Shown here: positions 9,570 to 21,911 of the stretch, one piece after another
Layout: each line of letters opens with the position of its first letter
Numbering within the stretch: the stretch's first letter is position 1
Assembly: GCA_021613335.1 (NCBI GenBank)
Contig: JAJTWR010000410.1
Location: 321,501-385,500, forward strand
Direction of reading: 5' to 3'
Source of the DNA: Whitmania pigra
Taxonomy: Eukaryota > Annelida > Clitellata > Hirudinida > Haemopidae
Length of the DNA: 64,000 nt
The notes under the pieces: generated by a model
What the model saw: only the letters and a program-made list of their open reading frames with translations
What the model was told of the DNA's origin: nothing
The model's database searches: none
Position numbers and translations under genes: made by a program

Positions 9570-11585
9570 ATGACTTCTGAAGAAAACCCGCCATATGCCG
9601 ATGACGAAATAAAAACTTACGTCGACGAAGGAGATGAAACGGATGAAATTAAAAAATCCGAAAATTTGAGCGAGGATAAGAAACAACTTGTCGGAGACAG
9701 CGATGAGGAGGTATTAAGAGCTTGATTAAATCTTGAATTTGCAGTTGTTGACTGGATGCTTTGAATTGCAGAATGGAAATTCTGCAGTTAAGGATGGATC
9801 AACTGAAAATCCATTCTTACCCACAAGTAAGCTGCAAATACTGCTAAAAAATTATGCTTTAAACTGCTCAGTTAGATTCTATTTAATAATTTACAAACTA
9901 CTGCTTCCTGCTTCATTAAACGTGTCACTGATCAATATATTTTTCTTAATTCAGGCCCAGATGCATTCCATTTTCAGCAGCTTTATTCATCATTTTTATA
10001 TCCTGGTTTACATCTAGTAAGAATATATTGCATTTTGTTAATTTTGTTACAATTTAAGCATGTAATTATAATTTTGCTTAAAATGGAGAAGTGGTTTGTC
10101 TGGACGTGCATAATAAGACCCTCGTCGATGCTGGTGATGGTTGCATGCGACGTGGAATGGTTGCTTGCATGATTCAAAAGAATAACAATTATTGCTCGCT
10201 CTTTGATTTGAGTACATGTCATAATCATGGTGCAATTAGATTGATCCACGAGCAAAACACACACGCATTCAACTGACTCCAATCTCCTCTGTGATCATCT
10301 TGCATGATTGCAGGCTGTCATTTGTTTGCCTTACTCTATGTTTCTTCATTGCATTCTCGTAGGCCCGATTCCCATACATGTATTCCAAAGACAAGTTGCC
10401 GCTTCCGCCAACCATGCCCATGGGTAATTTTGTGTCTCGATTTAAATATCAAATCCGTCGCTACATGATTTTCTACTTTTTCCAGGTTATCCGGCAGGAT
10501 TTTCGCCGCTGCCTCCGTCGGCTCACCCGGGTCTTTTTCCATTTTATTCTCCTGAAATGTGCAGATGGTTAGTCGAACCAGTCGTCGAGATTAGGAAAGA
10601 GCAAAACAATTTGTTTTCATGAAATTGATTTTTCAAGGTTTCCAGCATTTCCTGGCAGTTTGCCCAGAAGTCCACTGCTTTCTGGTTCCCCTGCACCACC
10701 ATTTATGCCCATTTCATGTCTTACTTCATCATCTAGTCATAACAGTCCCAAAATTCCCCCTCACATGATGGAAAATTGTGAGGCATCCATGAGGTGAATT
10801 AAGTGTGGAAATGCGAATAATGCATAATAATGTGAATGTTGCCAATAATAACATGAATCATCATTTTTTTGCAAATGTTCATTCAGAGGTCCAATCTTCA
10901 ATCCTCACAACGGTCTTCTTACCACGGAACCACATTTTTTCCAAAACACGTCCTTCAGTCAACAGAAAGCATCTCCTAAAAAACCAACGATAAAGAAACC
11001 GTTGAATGCTTTCATGCTTTTTATGAAAGAAATGAGACCTTCGGTGATTGCTGAAAACCACTTGAAGGAGTCGGCTGCCATCAATCAAATACTGGGAAGA
11101 AAAGTAGGAGGACATAAATGACACTCGAATAATATTATGCGACGTAACATCGACGTTATTAAATGACGAATGAAATTTACATTTTAGTGGCACGAAATAG
11201 GCAGAAAAGAGCAACAGAAATATTACGACATGGCAAAGAAAGAAAAGGAGTTGCACGCCCAAAAGCATCCGGGATGGTCCGCAAGGGACAACTACGCCAT
11301 GAATTCCAAGAAAAAGAAGAAACACAAGCTCGAACACATGGACGGCAACGTATCGTCAGGTCGGTCGAACTCTTAAGCCTCGGTCGATGGCGTTTTTCAT
11401 TTTCAGGCTTTGAATGTTTCCAGGTTCTGAATCATCGAGGGTGAACAGAATGAAAAATGTCCAGAAGCCGTCCAAATCCCTTGACATCCTGTGAGTTTTT
11501 CTCGTTTATTTTATCGACCGGTCAAGTTTGCATTCATAAATTTTAAAATTTGTCTTGCAGAATGTCAGACTCAGCTTCAACATGA
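9570..11585 (+). CDS. TCF/LEF-family HMG-box factor, long copy 2
   Basis: Ten exons were inferred: 9570-9710, 9772-9826, 9955-10016, 10363-10423, 10486-10567, 10638-10793, 10887-11103, 11188-11359, 11424-11490 and 11561-11585. All phases agree, giving 345 aa. Exon 1 encodes the acidic beta-catenin-binding-like segment. Exons 3-6 are rich in Pro, Ser and aromatics, as in the TCF linker. Exons 7-8 encode the HMG box ([38 protein letters not shown]) and a Lys-rich tail. Exon 2 is 55 nt in both copies. No C-clamp is visible. A second in-frame acceptor at 9744 could lengthen exon 2 by 9 codons, but would leave a 34-nt intron. The end is less sure: reading through 11360 without splicing stops after five codons. 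Confidence 0.82.
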
Positions 11586-14500
11586 CAACTTGTTGCACCA
11601 GATGTATTTAATTTTTCATGGAACCATTTCTACTTTTGTGCCTTCAATGGCTTTTTGTTAAATATTTTCACTTGCCTGTTTTTTTTTATATTATTTATGA
11701 TCTCATTGTTTGCAAGGAAAGCTGATGTATTTCGTATGTAAGTCATTTTTATGGAAATATTGGGTGTCATCAATTGTTTTCTAGTCAATGTCCATCACGG
11801 ATACTGCATATTAGGCATGATAGTGTATTATTGCAAGGCATGCTAGTCCAAGCGTAAGAGTAAATTTATCTTTCTGGTCTATAAATAAACTCATAAAAGA
11901 GAGCTGTGTTGCCTTTCCTCTGGGACATGATGATGATAATAATAATAATAATAATAATAATATAATAATAATAATAATGATAATAATAATAACTTTTCAT
12001 CGGCTTTTAATGATCTGTTGACGCTATCTCAATAAAAGGAGAAACAGCTCCTCATTGATGAGCTTACGTTGCCGTGACTCAATGGAGAAGCAGATTGATG
12101 AGACTGATTTTCTCTCGAAACAATAGCCTTTAATTCCCATATTTCTCGAACATACTCGAGGGACTTTAGGCGAATTTTATGTGCTTCCGACTTGCTGACA
12201 CTGACAGATCACTCAACTAGAATAGCTGAAGCATTAAAAAGTGCCACTTAGGAAAAGTCGAGTAATGATGCGGGTATGGATTACAGTCGACGACGGATTT
12301 TTGCAAGAGCTGCAAATGGCTATAGTTCACTCGAATAATTAAGATATGCAAAAGGTTCGTTTTATTGAAATTCTATCTACTTGAGAAGTATTAATTAATT
12401 TCATGATAAACATCCAAGGCAATTTAGAGACAGTTTTTAAGATATAACTGAAACAATAGAATATCTAATGTCTTTGCTTACATTCCAAACCCAGTTTCGT
12501 TAATGTTTGGATTTGTTATGTTAATTGGTTCGCATATTTGGGGTCAACGAAGGTCAAATTTAAATCCTAAACTTTTGAGTAGGCTTAGTTTTTAGATTAA
12601 CACATAAAGATATTTGTACTGATGTTATGTTTTTATAAAGAAACATGAATTTGTAAGAAAATCACACAAGACACCCACCCCATTACTTTTGTGAATCAGA
12701 ACAATTCTACCTCAGCCGTACCTAGTCATTATTAGATCAATGACATATTTCTACACATCACCCATGAATATTGTAATTGCTTTCGAAAAAAGAATTTAAA
12801 AAAATTGTTTTTTTTCAGTTTCGTTAAAGCAACAATGTTTTTTACTGTTTAAGGTAATTTCAAATAAAATTGTTAAGTTGCTGTACGAGGCGCAGTATTT
12901 TTTATAAATTGCGTTTAATCCGATAGGGGACAGCAATATACCTGAGGATGGTGCCTGGCTGGGAAGCCCGTTGAATTTGGTGCTGTTTAATTTTATTTAA
13001 TTTGGTGCTGATGTTGTGTTTAAGTTTAACCAATTCGCTACAACACCAGTTTCGGTGGAAGAACGAAAGTTTTAACTGTGTTACTGATACATTTCCACGT
13101 TTGGAAATTAACTAAAAACTAATTAACTAAAATTAAAGTTTGCCTAATCGTTAGAACCTTGTCGCTTGTCAGGGATTGCTAACACATAACCGAACAGTTA
13201 AATCTCGTAAACGATCTTAAGACTTTCTCTTGTCAGAAACTCAAATTTTTGCTTAAATGGTTAAATATGGTTCAGAGCATTGAAATGATCTCAAGCAATG
13301 AGTTTACGTTTTTCCTTTTTGTTTAGAGTTTTCCTGCGTTGTGAGACTTCAAAGAAACGGCATTTACGTAATTTGCAAGTAACACTTCGTAGTAAATGCA
13401 CAGGAATAATATAGCTAGAGTGTTTTGTTTACCTGTTACAAGTACGTCGAAGCACTTGTGATGCCTAGCTTCTCCTCGTAAAGTCTCTTGAATGTCTCAT
13501 CTTGAGAAAGCGTCTGCTAATTCTGATGAGATTCGTCTAAGGATAGTCACTCATACTGTTAAGCTTCCTGCTTAATTATTATTCAGCAACGCAGTTGCAC
13601 CCGTGATCGATCTGTATTGTTTATTGTTTATGCGGCAGAAACTGCACATTATTTTAAGAAGACTGTGTAATAGCTAATTTCTGCTTAAAAACAATCCATT
13701 ATCCTTAAGGTTGGTCTACACGAGCAAATAACGAACAAAGCAGCACAATATTCAAATTGACGACTTAAATATTCCATAATCAACAGCCCCGTCAAAGTGC
13801 TTCATTGAAGAGGCAATAAAATCTTTATAGTTGATATGATCAACTTCTGAATAATGTAAAATACGGTATTTTATATGATAGCCTAGCAATCAAGTAGAAG
13901 ACCTCAAACATCTTAAATACCTTAATTAAAATGTTTGCTCCACAAAAAATTAAACAACTAGGACAGAAGACCAGTCTAAAGAATCTATTCTCATCCAGAA
14001 ACACTTCACAACGTGGAATGACTTGCGGTCGGGGCGAATAATAAACAAGACATTACATTGGACGACAATAAGGACACAACTCAATATCAGCCTACCAAAC
14101 ACAGATGTGATCATGAGGCACACAATTGTAGGAGAACCTTGCATGCTTTTGATTGGTGTGATGAACATTAGGGAATAAATATTGTTTGCCAAACAAGACA
14201 GACAAAAAAAGCTAAAGTTTAGAAATGAATATTGAAATAAATGCAGATATTAGGATAAGATGAATACAAAAACAACGTTTACATCCTGCACACTTCTATC
14301 GGAAGCTTATAAAGAAGCGTCCAAAGAGTTTGAAAGAATACTGAAAGAATGCATAATGTACAACCACATGAATAGCAGGTCCACACCTCAAAGCTCTTCT
14401 AGATTAAAAAATCACAGGCCACAAAGTTTTTACTGGAAAATCCACATCCGCCGAAAGATTTAAAACCTGCCTAATGAAAAACTTGCTGTCGGGGATGTTT

Positions 14501-14644
14501 CTTTCGATTTCTGCCCGGAAGAATAACTCCGACCGTCGTCGGGCGATCGAAGGCGAGCGACGTCTTGCGGACGGGTTCCCGAGTTTGGATTCGAATCTCA
14601 AGAAATTCATAAGTTATAATGCATGGCACCGACTGTTGAAAATG
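11586..14644. other. Intergenic 3 kb with a short AAT array
   Basis: A candidate poly(A) signal for TCF copy 2 (AATAAA) lies at 11884-11889. An interrupted (AAT)n tract spans 11935-11992. The rest shows no coding frame, tRNA box or transposon motif that I can support. Confidence 0.5.
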
Positions 14645-17179
14645 TTAACTCAATCCCTTTTCTTTTGCAAGCAAAATATCGAATCCGTTCCTAGGTCTCT
14701 CCAAAGTGCTGTTAAGAGGAGTCGTCACGAAGCCGCTGTTGGATCTGTGACGTCGAGAGCGAGAACCGTTGCTCGAGTACGACCTCAGGAAAGCATTCTT
14801 CTTGTCCAGCAAGTACTTTCTTCGTCTGCGACGCTTCCTCGCCAGCACGACCGCCAAAACTCCGACGAGCAGGGTGGCGAGCAGGCACAATATGCCCACC
14901 GCCACAAAAATGGCGACCCTGTTCTCGAAGCTGCTCATCAAATTTTTGGAGGATTCGTCGGAGATGTTTCTTTGGACGGGAGGATCCTCGGAAGTCAAAA
15001 TTTCAGGAGTTGTCGGAGGTCGAAACTCTTTCCCGGTTGTTTTGGGAGCGGACGTCGGTATCGGACGGGCCTCGGTCAAAGGTCGGATAAACTTCGGTTT
15101 CGTCGACTCGTAAGTTGTCGTCTTTATTTTTGTAGTCGTTGGTGGTCGAGTTGTGCTTGTCGTGGTTGAAGTTGCGGTGGTTGGCGAAGTTGTCGTAGTT
15201 ATCGGAATTGTTGTTAGTTTTGAAGTCGAGGATGTAGACGAACTGGAAATAGATGTTTCAGTCAATGGTTTGAAAGAAATAGCAGGAACAACTGGATCTG
15301 TGAAATTGAATTTAGTTTCCACTTTTGGTGAAGTGAGAAATTGAGATGTGGTAGGAAAGAGATGTACGGAGGTTGAATTTTCTACGATGCGTTCGGTGGA
15401 AGTCGAAGGTTTCGTTCCTCCAAAAGCATCTTCGAATGACGATCCTGCGAGCGAGACGTGAGGAAACTCTGTAGTTTGTTCGAGTTTGGGAACAAACACT
15501 TCGATTTCGTCGGGTCGAAGAACTTTCAGGTAGGTCCTGCCGACCGATCTGCCCAACTGGTTTTCGGCCGAGCATTCGTACCACCCCTCGTGCTCGCTCT
15601 TCTTCAACGAACTGAGCTTCATGTACGAAAACATGGTATATCTCGTTCGGTTTGCAGACGGGGTGTTGCTTTGCTTCGATCCGAAGGGCGAGGTCCAAGT
15701 GAGGGTCGGGGGCGGATCCGCTTCTGCCCTGCAGTGAAACATGACGTCGTTGGTTCCCTCCGGATAAGTCATATTTCGAGTTATGTTGAATATGTTTGGC
15801 TCTCTGCACTTGAAATCCGTAAGGGTCATGTCTTTCATGTACCTTTGAACCGGACTGGCGCAATAGAAATCGCCGATCACCACGTTCGAGCGCACGAACT
15901 TTGCCGTCTTCGTCCAGTTAACGAACCACATCATCTCGCAGTTGCAATGGAGTGGGTTCGAAGACATGTTGATCGAGCGAACGGTTTCAAAAATGTTTGC
16001 ATAAACGTCTGGAATCGTTTGGAAGTTATTATGACTTAGATCGAGCACGGACAGACTTCCTAACTCCGAAGTAATCAAAGGATCGATGCGTTCGAAAGCA
16101 CAACCGCTCAGGTTGAGTCTTTCCAGCGTGCTCAGAGATTGCCCAAAATCAAGTGACAACTCGCTGAGATCTGAATTTTGGCTCAAATCCAAAGTATGGA
16201 GAAATGGCATGTTGATGGTGGCCTGACCATCCATCAAATATAAATTGTTGCGACTCAAATCAAGAACTTTAAGATTGGTAAACGAGCTAAGAAAAGCAAT
16301 GTCCTTGGTCTGGAGTCCAATGTTGCTGAGATAAAGTTCTTCACAAGTCCTTCCAAGATGGCGGTTAACCTTCAAAGTCTTGATGTAAAGCGGATTGTCA
16401 CTCAAATCCAAATTAAGAGCAACTACCTCCTCCATAAATTTCAGGTCAGTTACGTGCGATCCTCTTAAGTTCAAGGCTTTCATTTGCAGACCCTTGAAGA
16501 AGAAATCTTCAAATTTTAGTTCGCCCTCGCTACCGTCAATGAAAAATGAAAATTCGTATTTGGTTCGTTTAAGATTTTCCATAAATTCCGAAAGCGGTGT
16601 CGGATCTAAAAAATCGATTCTATTCCCTCCGAGCCTCAATGTTTTCACGTTACTGAAAAACCCGATGAGATCACGTGACAACTTCGTCAGCCGATTAAAT
16701 GACAGATCGAGAATATCGATATCCAGTTTCCTAAAGCTGGTTGCTTGATACCAAACGTCTTCTGATTGAAGCCTGTTATGGCTCAAATTAACATTTTTAA
16801 GACTGTAAAGACCCGACAACAAACCGGGATGCAGGGTTGTCAGAGAGTTGAAAGATAAGTCCAACGTCTCCAGATTGTTCAGCCTCTGGAAGGAGGTAGG
16901 TTCTATGTGCGACAGTTGGTTGTGAGACAAATTCAAGTGTCGAAGAACTGCAACGGAAGGCAACGATGTGATGCTTCTTAAGATGTTTCCGCTCAAATCT
17001 AAAAACTTGATCGACGGAGGAACTTTGGGAATGACATGCAAGTTGGCGCCCGTGCAGTCCATAAAATCCTCGGAACAACGACAGGAATCGTCGCACAGGT
17101 CGTCGGACGTGGGCCTTGCGGTGCACGCGTAGAATAAGAGAATTAGTAAACAAAAGGACTTCATTCTTTTTGTAGCCAT
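14645..17179 (-). CDS. LRR-Ig single-pass transmembrane receptor
   Basis: One intronless frame of 844 aa. A signal peptide occupies about residues 1-22 (a second Met at residue 6 gives a more typical one). LRRNT cysteines sit at 29-42 (CDDSCRCSEDFMDC). About a dozen LRRs follow at 55-405 with repeated LDLSxNxL cores, then LRRCT at 409-458 (NPLHCNCEMMWFVNW). An Ig-C2 domain covers 463-553 with Cys483, Trp495 and Cys536 in WYECSAEN. A Thr/Ser-rich stalk (560-752), probably O-glycosylated, leads to a membrane helix (755-780), a basic stop-transfer run (RKRRRRRK) and a 56-residue Arg/Ser-rich tail. This is the layout of the LIG class (Kekkon, LRIG, AMIGO-like), which act in adhesion or receptor modulation. 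The exact subfamily is not assigned. A 5' UTR intron could exist but was not resolved. Confidence 0.85.
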   Translation of the reverse strand: MATKRMKSFCLLILLFYACTARPTSDDLCDDSCRCSEDFMDCTGANLHVIPKVPPSIKFLDLSGNILRSITSLPSVAVLRHLNLSHNQLSHIEPTSFQRLNNLETLDLSFNSLTTLHPGLLSGLYSLKNVNLSHNRLQSEDVWYQATSFRKLDIDILDLSFNRLTKLSRDLIGFFSNVKTLRLGGNRIDFLDPTPLSEFMENLKRTKYEFSFFIDGSEGELKFEDFFFKGLQMKALNLRGSHVTDLKFMEEVVALNLDLSDNPLYIKTLKVNRHLGRTCEELYLSNIGLQTKDIAFLSSFTNLKVLDLSRNNLYLMDGQATINMPFLHTLDLSQNSDLSELSLDFGQSLSTLERLNLSGCAFERIDPLITSELGSLSVLDLSHNNFQTIPDVYANIFETVRSINMSSNPLHCNCEMMWFVNWTKTAKFVRSNVVIGDFYCASPVQRYMKDMTLTDFKCREPNIFNITRNMTYPEGTNDVMFHCRAEADPPPTLTWTSPFGSKQSNTPSANRTRYTMFSYMKLSSLKKSEHEGWYECSAENQLGRSVGRTYLKVLRPDEIEVFVPKLEQTTEFPHVSLAGSSFEDAFGGTKPSTSTERIVENSTSVHLFPTTSQFLTSPKVETKFNFTDPVVPAISFKPLTETSISSSSTSSTSKLTTIPITTTTSPTTATSTTTSTTRPPTTTKIKTTTYESTKPKFIRPLTEARPIPTSAPKTTGKEFRPPTTPEILTSEDPPVQRNISDESSKNLMSSFENRVAIFVAVGILCLLATLLVGVLAVVLARKRRRRRKYLLDKKNAFLRSYSSNGSRSRRHRSNSGFVTTPLNSTLERPRNGFDILLAKEKGLS

Positions 17180-19900
17180 GCTGTAAATGCTCTAAAAGTT
17201 GATGTTTTCTCTCAATGCATCACTCTTTATTGTAAAATTTCATCTGCGAAGAAAAATGACAAATGTTAGATCAGACAATTTTATAAATAAACCGCGCCAC
17301 CCCTCTAAGAAGCACTGTCTTCTTAAGTTTAACGAGTAGTTAAAGTTCGAGCAAAATCTTTATTCCAATCTCCCACATCCCGACAGCATTTGGCCTTCAA
17401 TTACAAACAACAACATCACAATAATATCCCTCTTCCAGGAGAGAATTTTTCTCTCCAAACGAGCCTAAATGGATTTAGAATGGTTTCTGAAAATAATACC
17501 TCGTTAGAAATTCTGCGAGAGCGAAATTATGTTTAATCTGCACGGTGGGTGAGCCAACTCCAGTCGGAAAACAACTCGACACTCGCACAATCCGGTCGTT
17601 AAGATGCGACCTGCATTGATCCAGCAATAAGGTATGATAAAGCACCAACAATTCGGCTTTTTTAAACGCAAAAGCGAAGCCTACTCAGGCGGCATAATTA
17701 GACAGAACGCATGAGCTTATACCCGATCCGTTCATTCATTCATTCATTCGGCTTTACATTCAGCAGGCTGATCGATACGAGTTGTAAGTTGTCTGAGACA
17801 GTGGCAGACCTAAGCATTACTCATTAAAGGGATGACGAACACGTATTTCAGTGTCCCTGGACGAAACACGCACGCGACAAATAGAGACCTGATTTTAATT
17901 TATGCCTTCCTTTGTTGTCATTGTTATTGTTATTGTTGTTGTTTCAGTGGCATCTCATCAACGCGGCCAAGTTAACCGCGAAAATATTTCTCAGCGAAAA
18001 CAGTTCCGACAGCCACATGGAAATTGCGAAATTTTGACTGTCGCAAACTTGCTGAACCAGAGCCGACTTTCCCCGACATTTGGAGTCAAGAGAGACAAAC
18101 GGATGCAACCATCAAAAAAAAAACGTTTTGAACCGCGCTTAGGAATTTGAGGCACTCTTAGCGAATGGTTCACGTGCGCACATCCGCTAGGGATGGATCT
18201 ATTTTCCTATCGGCTGCAACGGGCTAAAATGATTCTCATCTTATTTTTGCTTTCCAGCAATTTGCTGCTATCCCCTGGAGTTATGCAACATCACGCACAC
18301 ACATAGTAACAACAAGAAACTTGCTAATGGATGAGGACACCCACACATCGTTTAATCTTATGCAGCTCTTATAAATTCTTTTTATAACAATTATGCATTA
18401 GGAGGTGTCAGCACAGTATGTTTACATTGAAACACGATCGTATGTAAATAAGTATTAGTTATTATTAAATATTTAACTACTTGTCTTGCTTCTAGTATAA
18501 GTGAAAATAAGCAATTAATTTGTAAGAGAAACGATGAAAAGCATGAAAGATTTAAAAGAACAAAAAATACCTCAGTTAGTTATTCCTAATTTCAAAAGAA
18601 AATGATTAAAAACAATCTCCAGAACATCTTCAAAAGTCTCCTCAGTGAAATAAAAACGAAATGAGGCGTTCGCATTCTTGACGACCCATATATTTGGTCG
18701 CCCTCTCGTTTTATCAGCATCTCTCTGTCTATCTCGGCTGAATGTATTTGCACGTTCATAACTTCTGTGTCATAGGAATTTCCTGGTCATTTCCAAGTCC
18801 AACGTTTGATTCATCTGGAATGGAGGCGAATGGAAGAAGGGTTTCTGGATGGATAGATGGATGGATGGATGAATGGATGGATGGATGAATAAGCAAATGA
18901 ATATAAGAATGAATGAGTAAATGCATGAATGAATGAATGTTTTGATGATGGAAATAACCAGAATCCAGTTGCTCAGGAAATGCTTAAGAGTCCAGCAGAG
19001 CGAAGAAGGAGGCTGTCTCAAAATATCTTGCGATAGCAAAATATCTTTCGAGATAAAAACTGAAGAGGCCAAAATCGCGAACACCTCTCTTGCAGGTTGC
19101 TTATCAGCGCCTCGATTGCTCAATAAATTAAAATCTCTCCCACGTTTTGTGCACAAAGAAAAATGAGCAAAAATGATGGCTGTGTGTGTTTAAGGCCACA
19201 TTGAAAGCCTCTGTTGGTGTACAAACACGGCGTACAAAGCGTTGTGTGCACATGTGTTCTTGATTTGAACTGCGGTTAACCTATAGTAGATCGTGGTCTC
19301 AACTATGATGATGATAAAACATAGTCTTATTGAAGATTAGGACGGAGTTGCATAACGAGGTTAGATGTACAAACGCAAGTGTTACGTTTATTATGATATT
19401 ATTAATATTATTATATGATGGTATTAATACTAATATGTGATATTATTAATATTATTATATGATACTATTAAATTGTTATATGTTGTTATTATGTTATTAT
19501 ACATGTTGTTAACGTACCTTAAATATCCATCCATCCCACATCTCTGTAAACAAGATGAGGATGAATGCAAAGATGTTGAAGGTTAAAAGTGGAATTGTAC
19601 ACAGCTGTCGATAAAAGAGATGTGACTAATTACCTGTTGAGGTGTTCTGTCACCTTTGGTCACAGTATCAGTGAGTTCATGTTGCATCGTTGTCATCCTC
19701 ATCGTCATCATTACCACCGCCACCATCATCATCATCTGTTGAGTTTGAATTGAACAATAAAAATTAATTTAGTAAATCATCAGTTAAAAACATTAAAAAA
19801 GATTTTCCACGCTTTTTCGAAGTTAAAAATTTTTTCTCCAATTGCAGGCCACTTGAACAGGTGTTAAAATATCCATCACATCGCCACATTATCACATTCA
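17180..19900. other. Intergenic with small microsatellites
   Basis: It contains a short ATTC-type tract (about 17730-17750), ATGG/GAATG tracts at 18842-18940 and AT-rich, ATT-rich imperfect repeats at 19385-19505. No gene was recognised. Confidence 0.45.
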
Positions 19901-20091
19901 TTCATCAGGTGATTTCATTAAAAAATATTTTAATAAAAAAAATAATAATCTTCATCATCATCATGAATTATAAGAATAAAGGAAAAATAATAATAATAAT
20001 TATCATCATCATGAATTATATTATTTATCACTATTTTATGCTAATATATGTAATATTGTTTTTATTAACTCTGAGTAGTCATCACCACACC

Positions 20092-20490
<399 letters not shown>

Positions 20491-20601
20491 ACTGGTCCTT
20501 CAATTGGAATGTTTTCCAGACAATCAAGTCAACATTACAGACTATTAAACCGTTTTATTGAGGTTTTAAATAATTTCAGCATGTTTTACTGGTTTCAATG
20601 A

Positions 20602-21043
<442 letters not shown>

Positions 21044-21564
21044 TTAAAAATACTAATCTAGTTGCAGAAATAATAAATATAAATAATAATACTAATAACC
21101 TTAAAAATATAATAATCTAATTGCAGCATTATTATATTATTTATAAATTAATTTCTAATCATATTTTATATTTTAAATAATATGATAATAAATATAATAA
21201 TTATAATTTTATAATTATAAATAATATGACGTCATTTAATGAAAGGAAGGAAGGAAGGAAGTGATGCTCAGAGACAAACTCACGCTCGCCGATGACTCAT
21301 ACTCGTGTACAGCATTTTACTCCGAAAAAAGATTTTATTAGAACGAATTATTAGTAATATTTAAAAATATTTCGAACAATTTAAAAATAATTCAAATGTC
21401 CTCAACTAAAACACGAATTTGAACCAAAACAAGAAAGTTGAAAAAGGTTTGAAAAAATTTCTCAAATTTTATCCTTTACTTTACTTTAGTTTATTTTTCT
21501 CAACAAACGTCTGCTTCAATTTCTTCAACTTGGAGCACTTTAGTCTATAATAGAATCGGAGAAG

Positions 21565-21911
21565 ATGGAGCAATACTTTTGGGTGTCGAGTTCCACCTCC
21601 AACCTAACCTCAGGAGACCCGACGTGCACTCACATCTACGACGAAACTTCGGCATTATTTCAAGCCTTCCGATCGAATCAGACAAAATATTATTTTTTAA
21701 GGAATAATATTTGCATTGAAGTAAAAATTTTTAAGTCATCCATGTTGTTTTTTTTTTTTGCGAACTCAGTTCAGATTTCAGCTTTCCGGCATCCAGCTCA
21801 TGGAGTGATGATGATGATGGTGATAATGATTTATAGGTTTGAACGATGCCTATGACGAAGGTGATGAGATCCAGATCAAACATGTTAAAAGTCACTCATT
21901 CGTGAAGAGGT
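21565..21911 (+). CDS. Candidate exons of an unrecognised gene
   Basis: The stretch 21565-21720 has less repeat-like, more codon-like composition than its surroundings (MEQYFWVSSSTSNLTSG, then HIYDETSALFQAFR) and ends at a possible GAA|GTAAAA donor. At 21838-21911, after a TTTATAG acceptor, another coding-looking stretch reads LNDAYDEGDEIQIKHVK and ends in a stop. I could not join the two in one phase, and a GAT microsatellite lies between them. The function is unknown; it may be a gene relic. Confidence 0.25.

Noticed and set aside
10805..10993. 62-aa frame inside TCF copy 2
   Set aside because: It crosses the inferred intron 10794-10886; the HMG-box frame requires the AG at 10886 as acceptor in phase 2.
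14474..15169. 231-aa plus-strand frame
   Set aside because: It is the antisense shadow of the LRR-Ig gene tail (Arg/Ser-rich composition mirrors the Thr-rich stalk).
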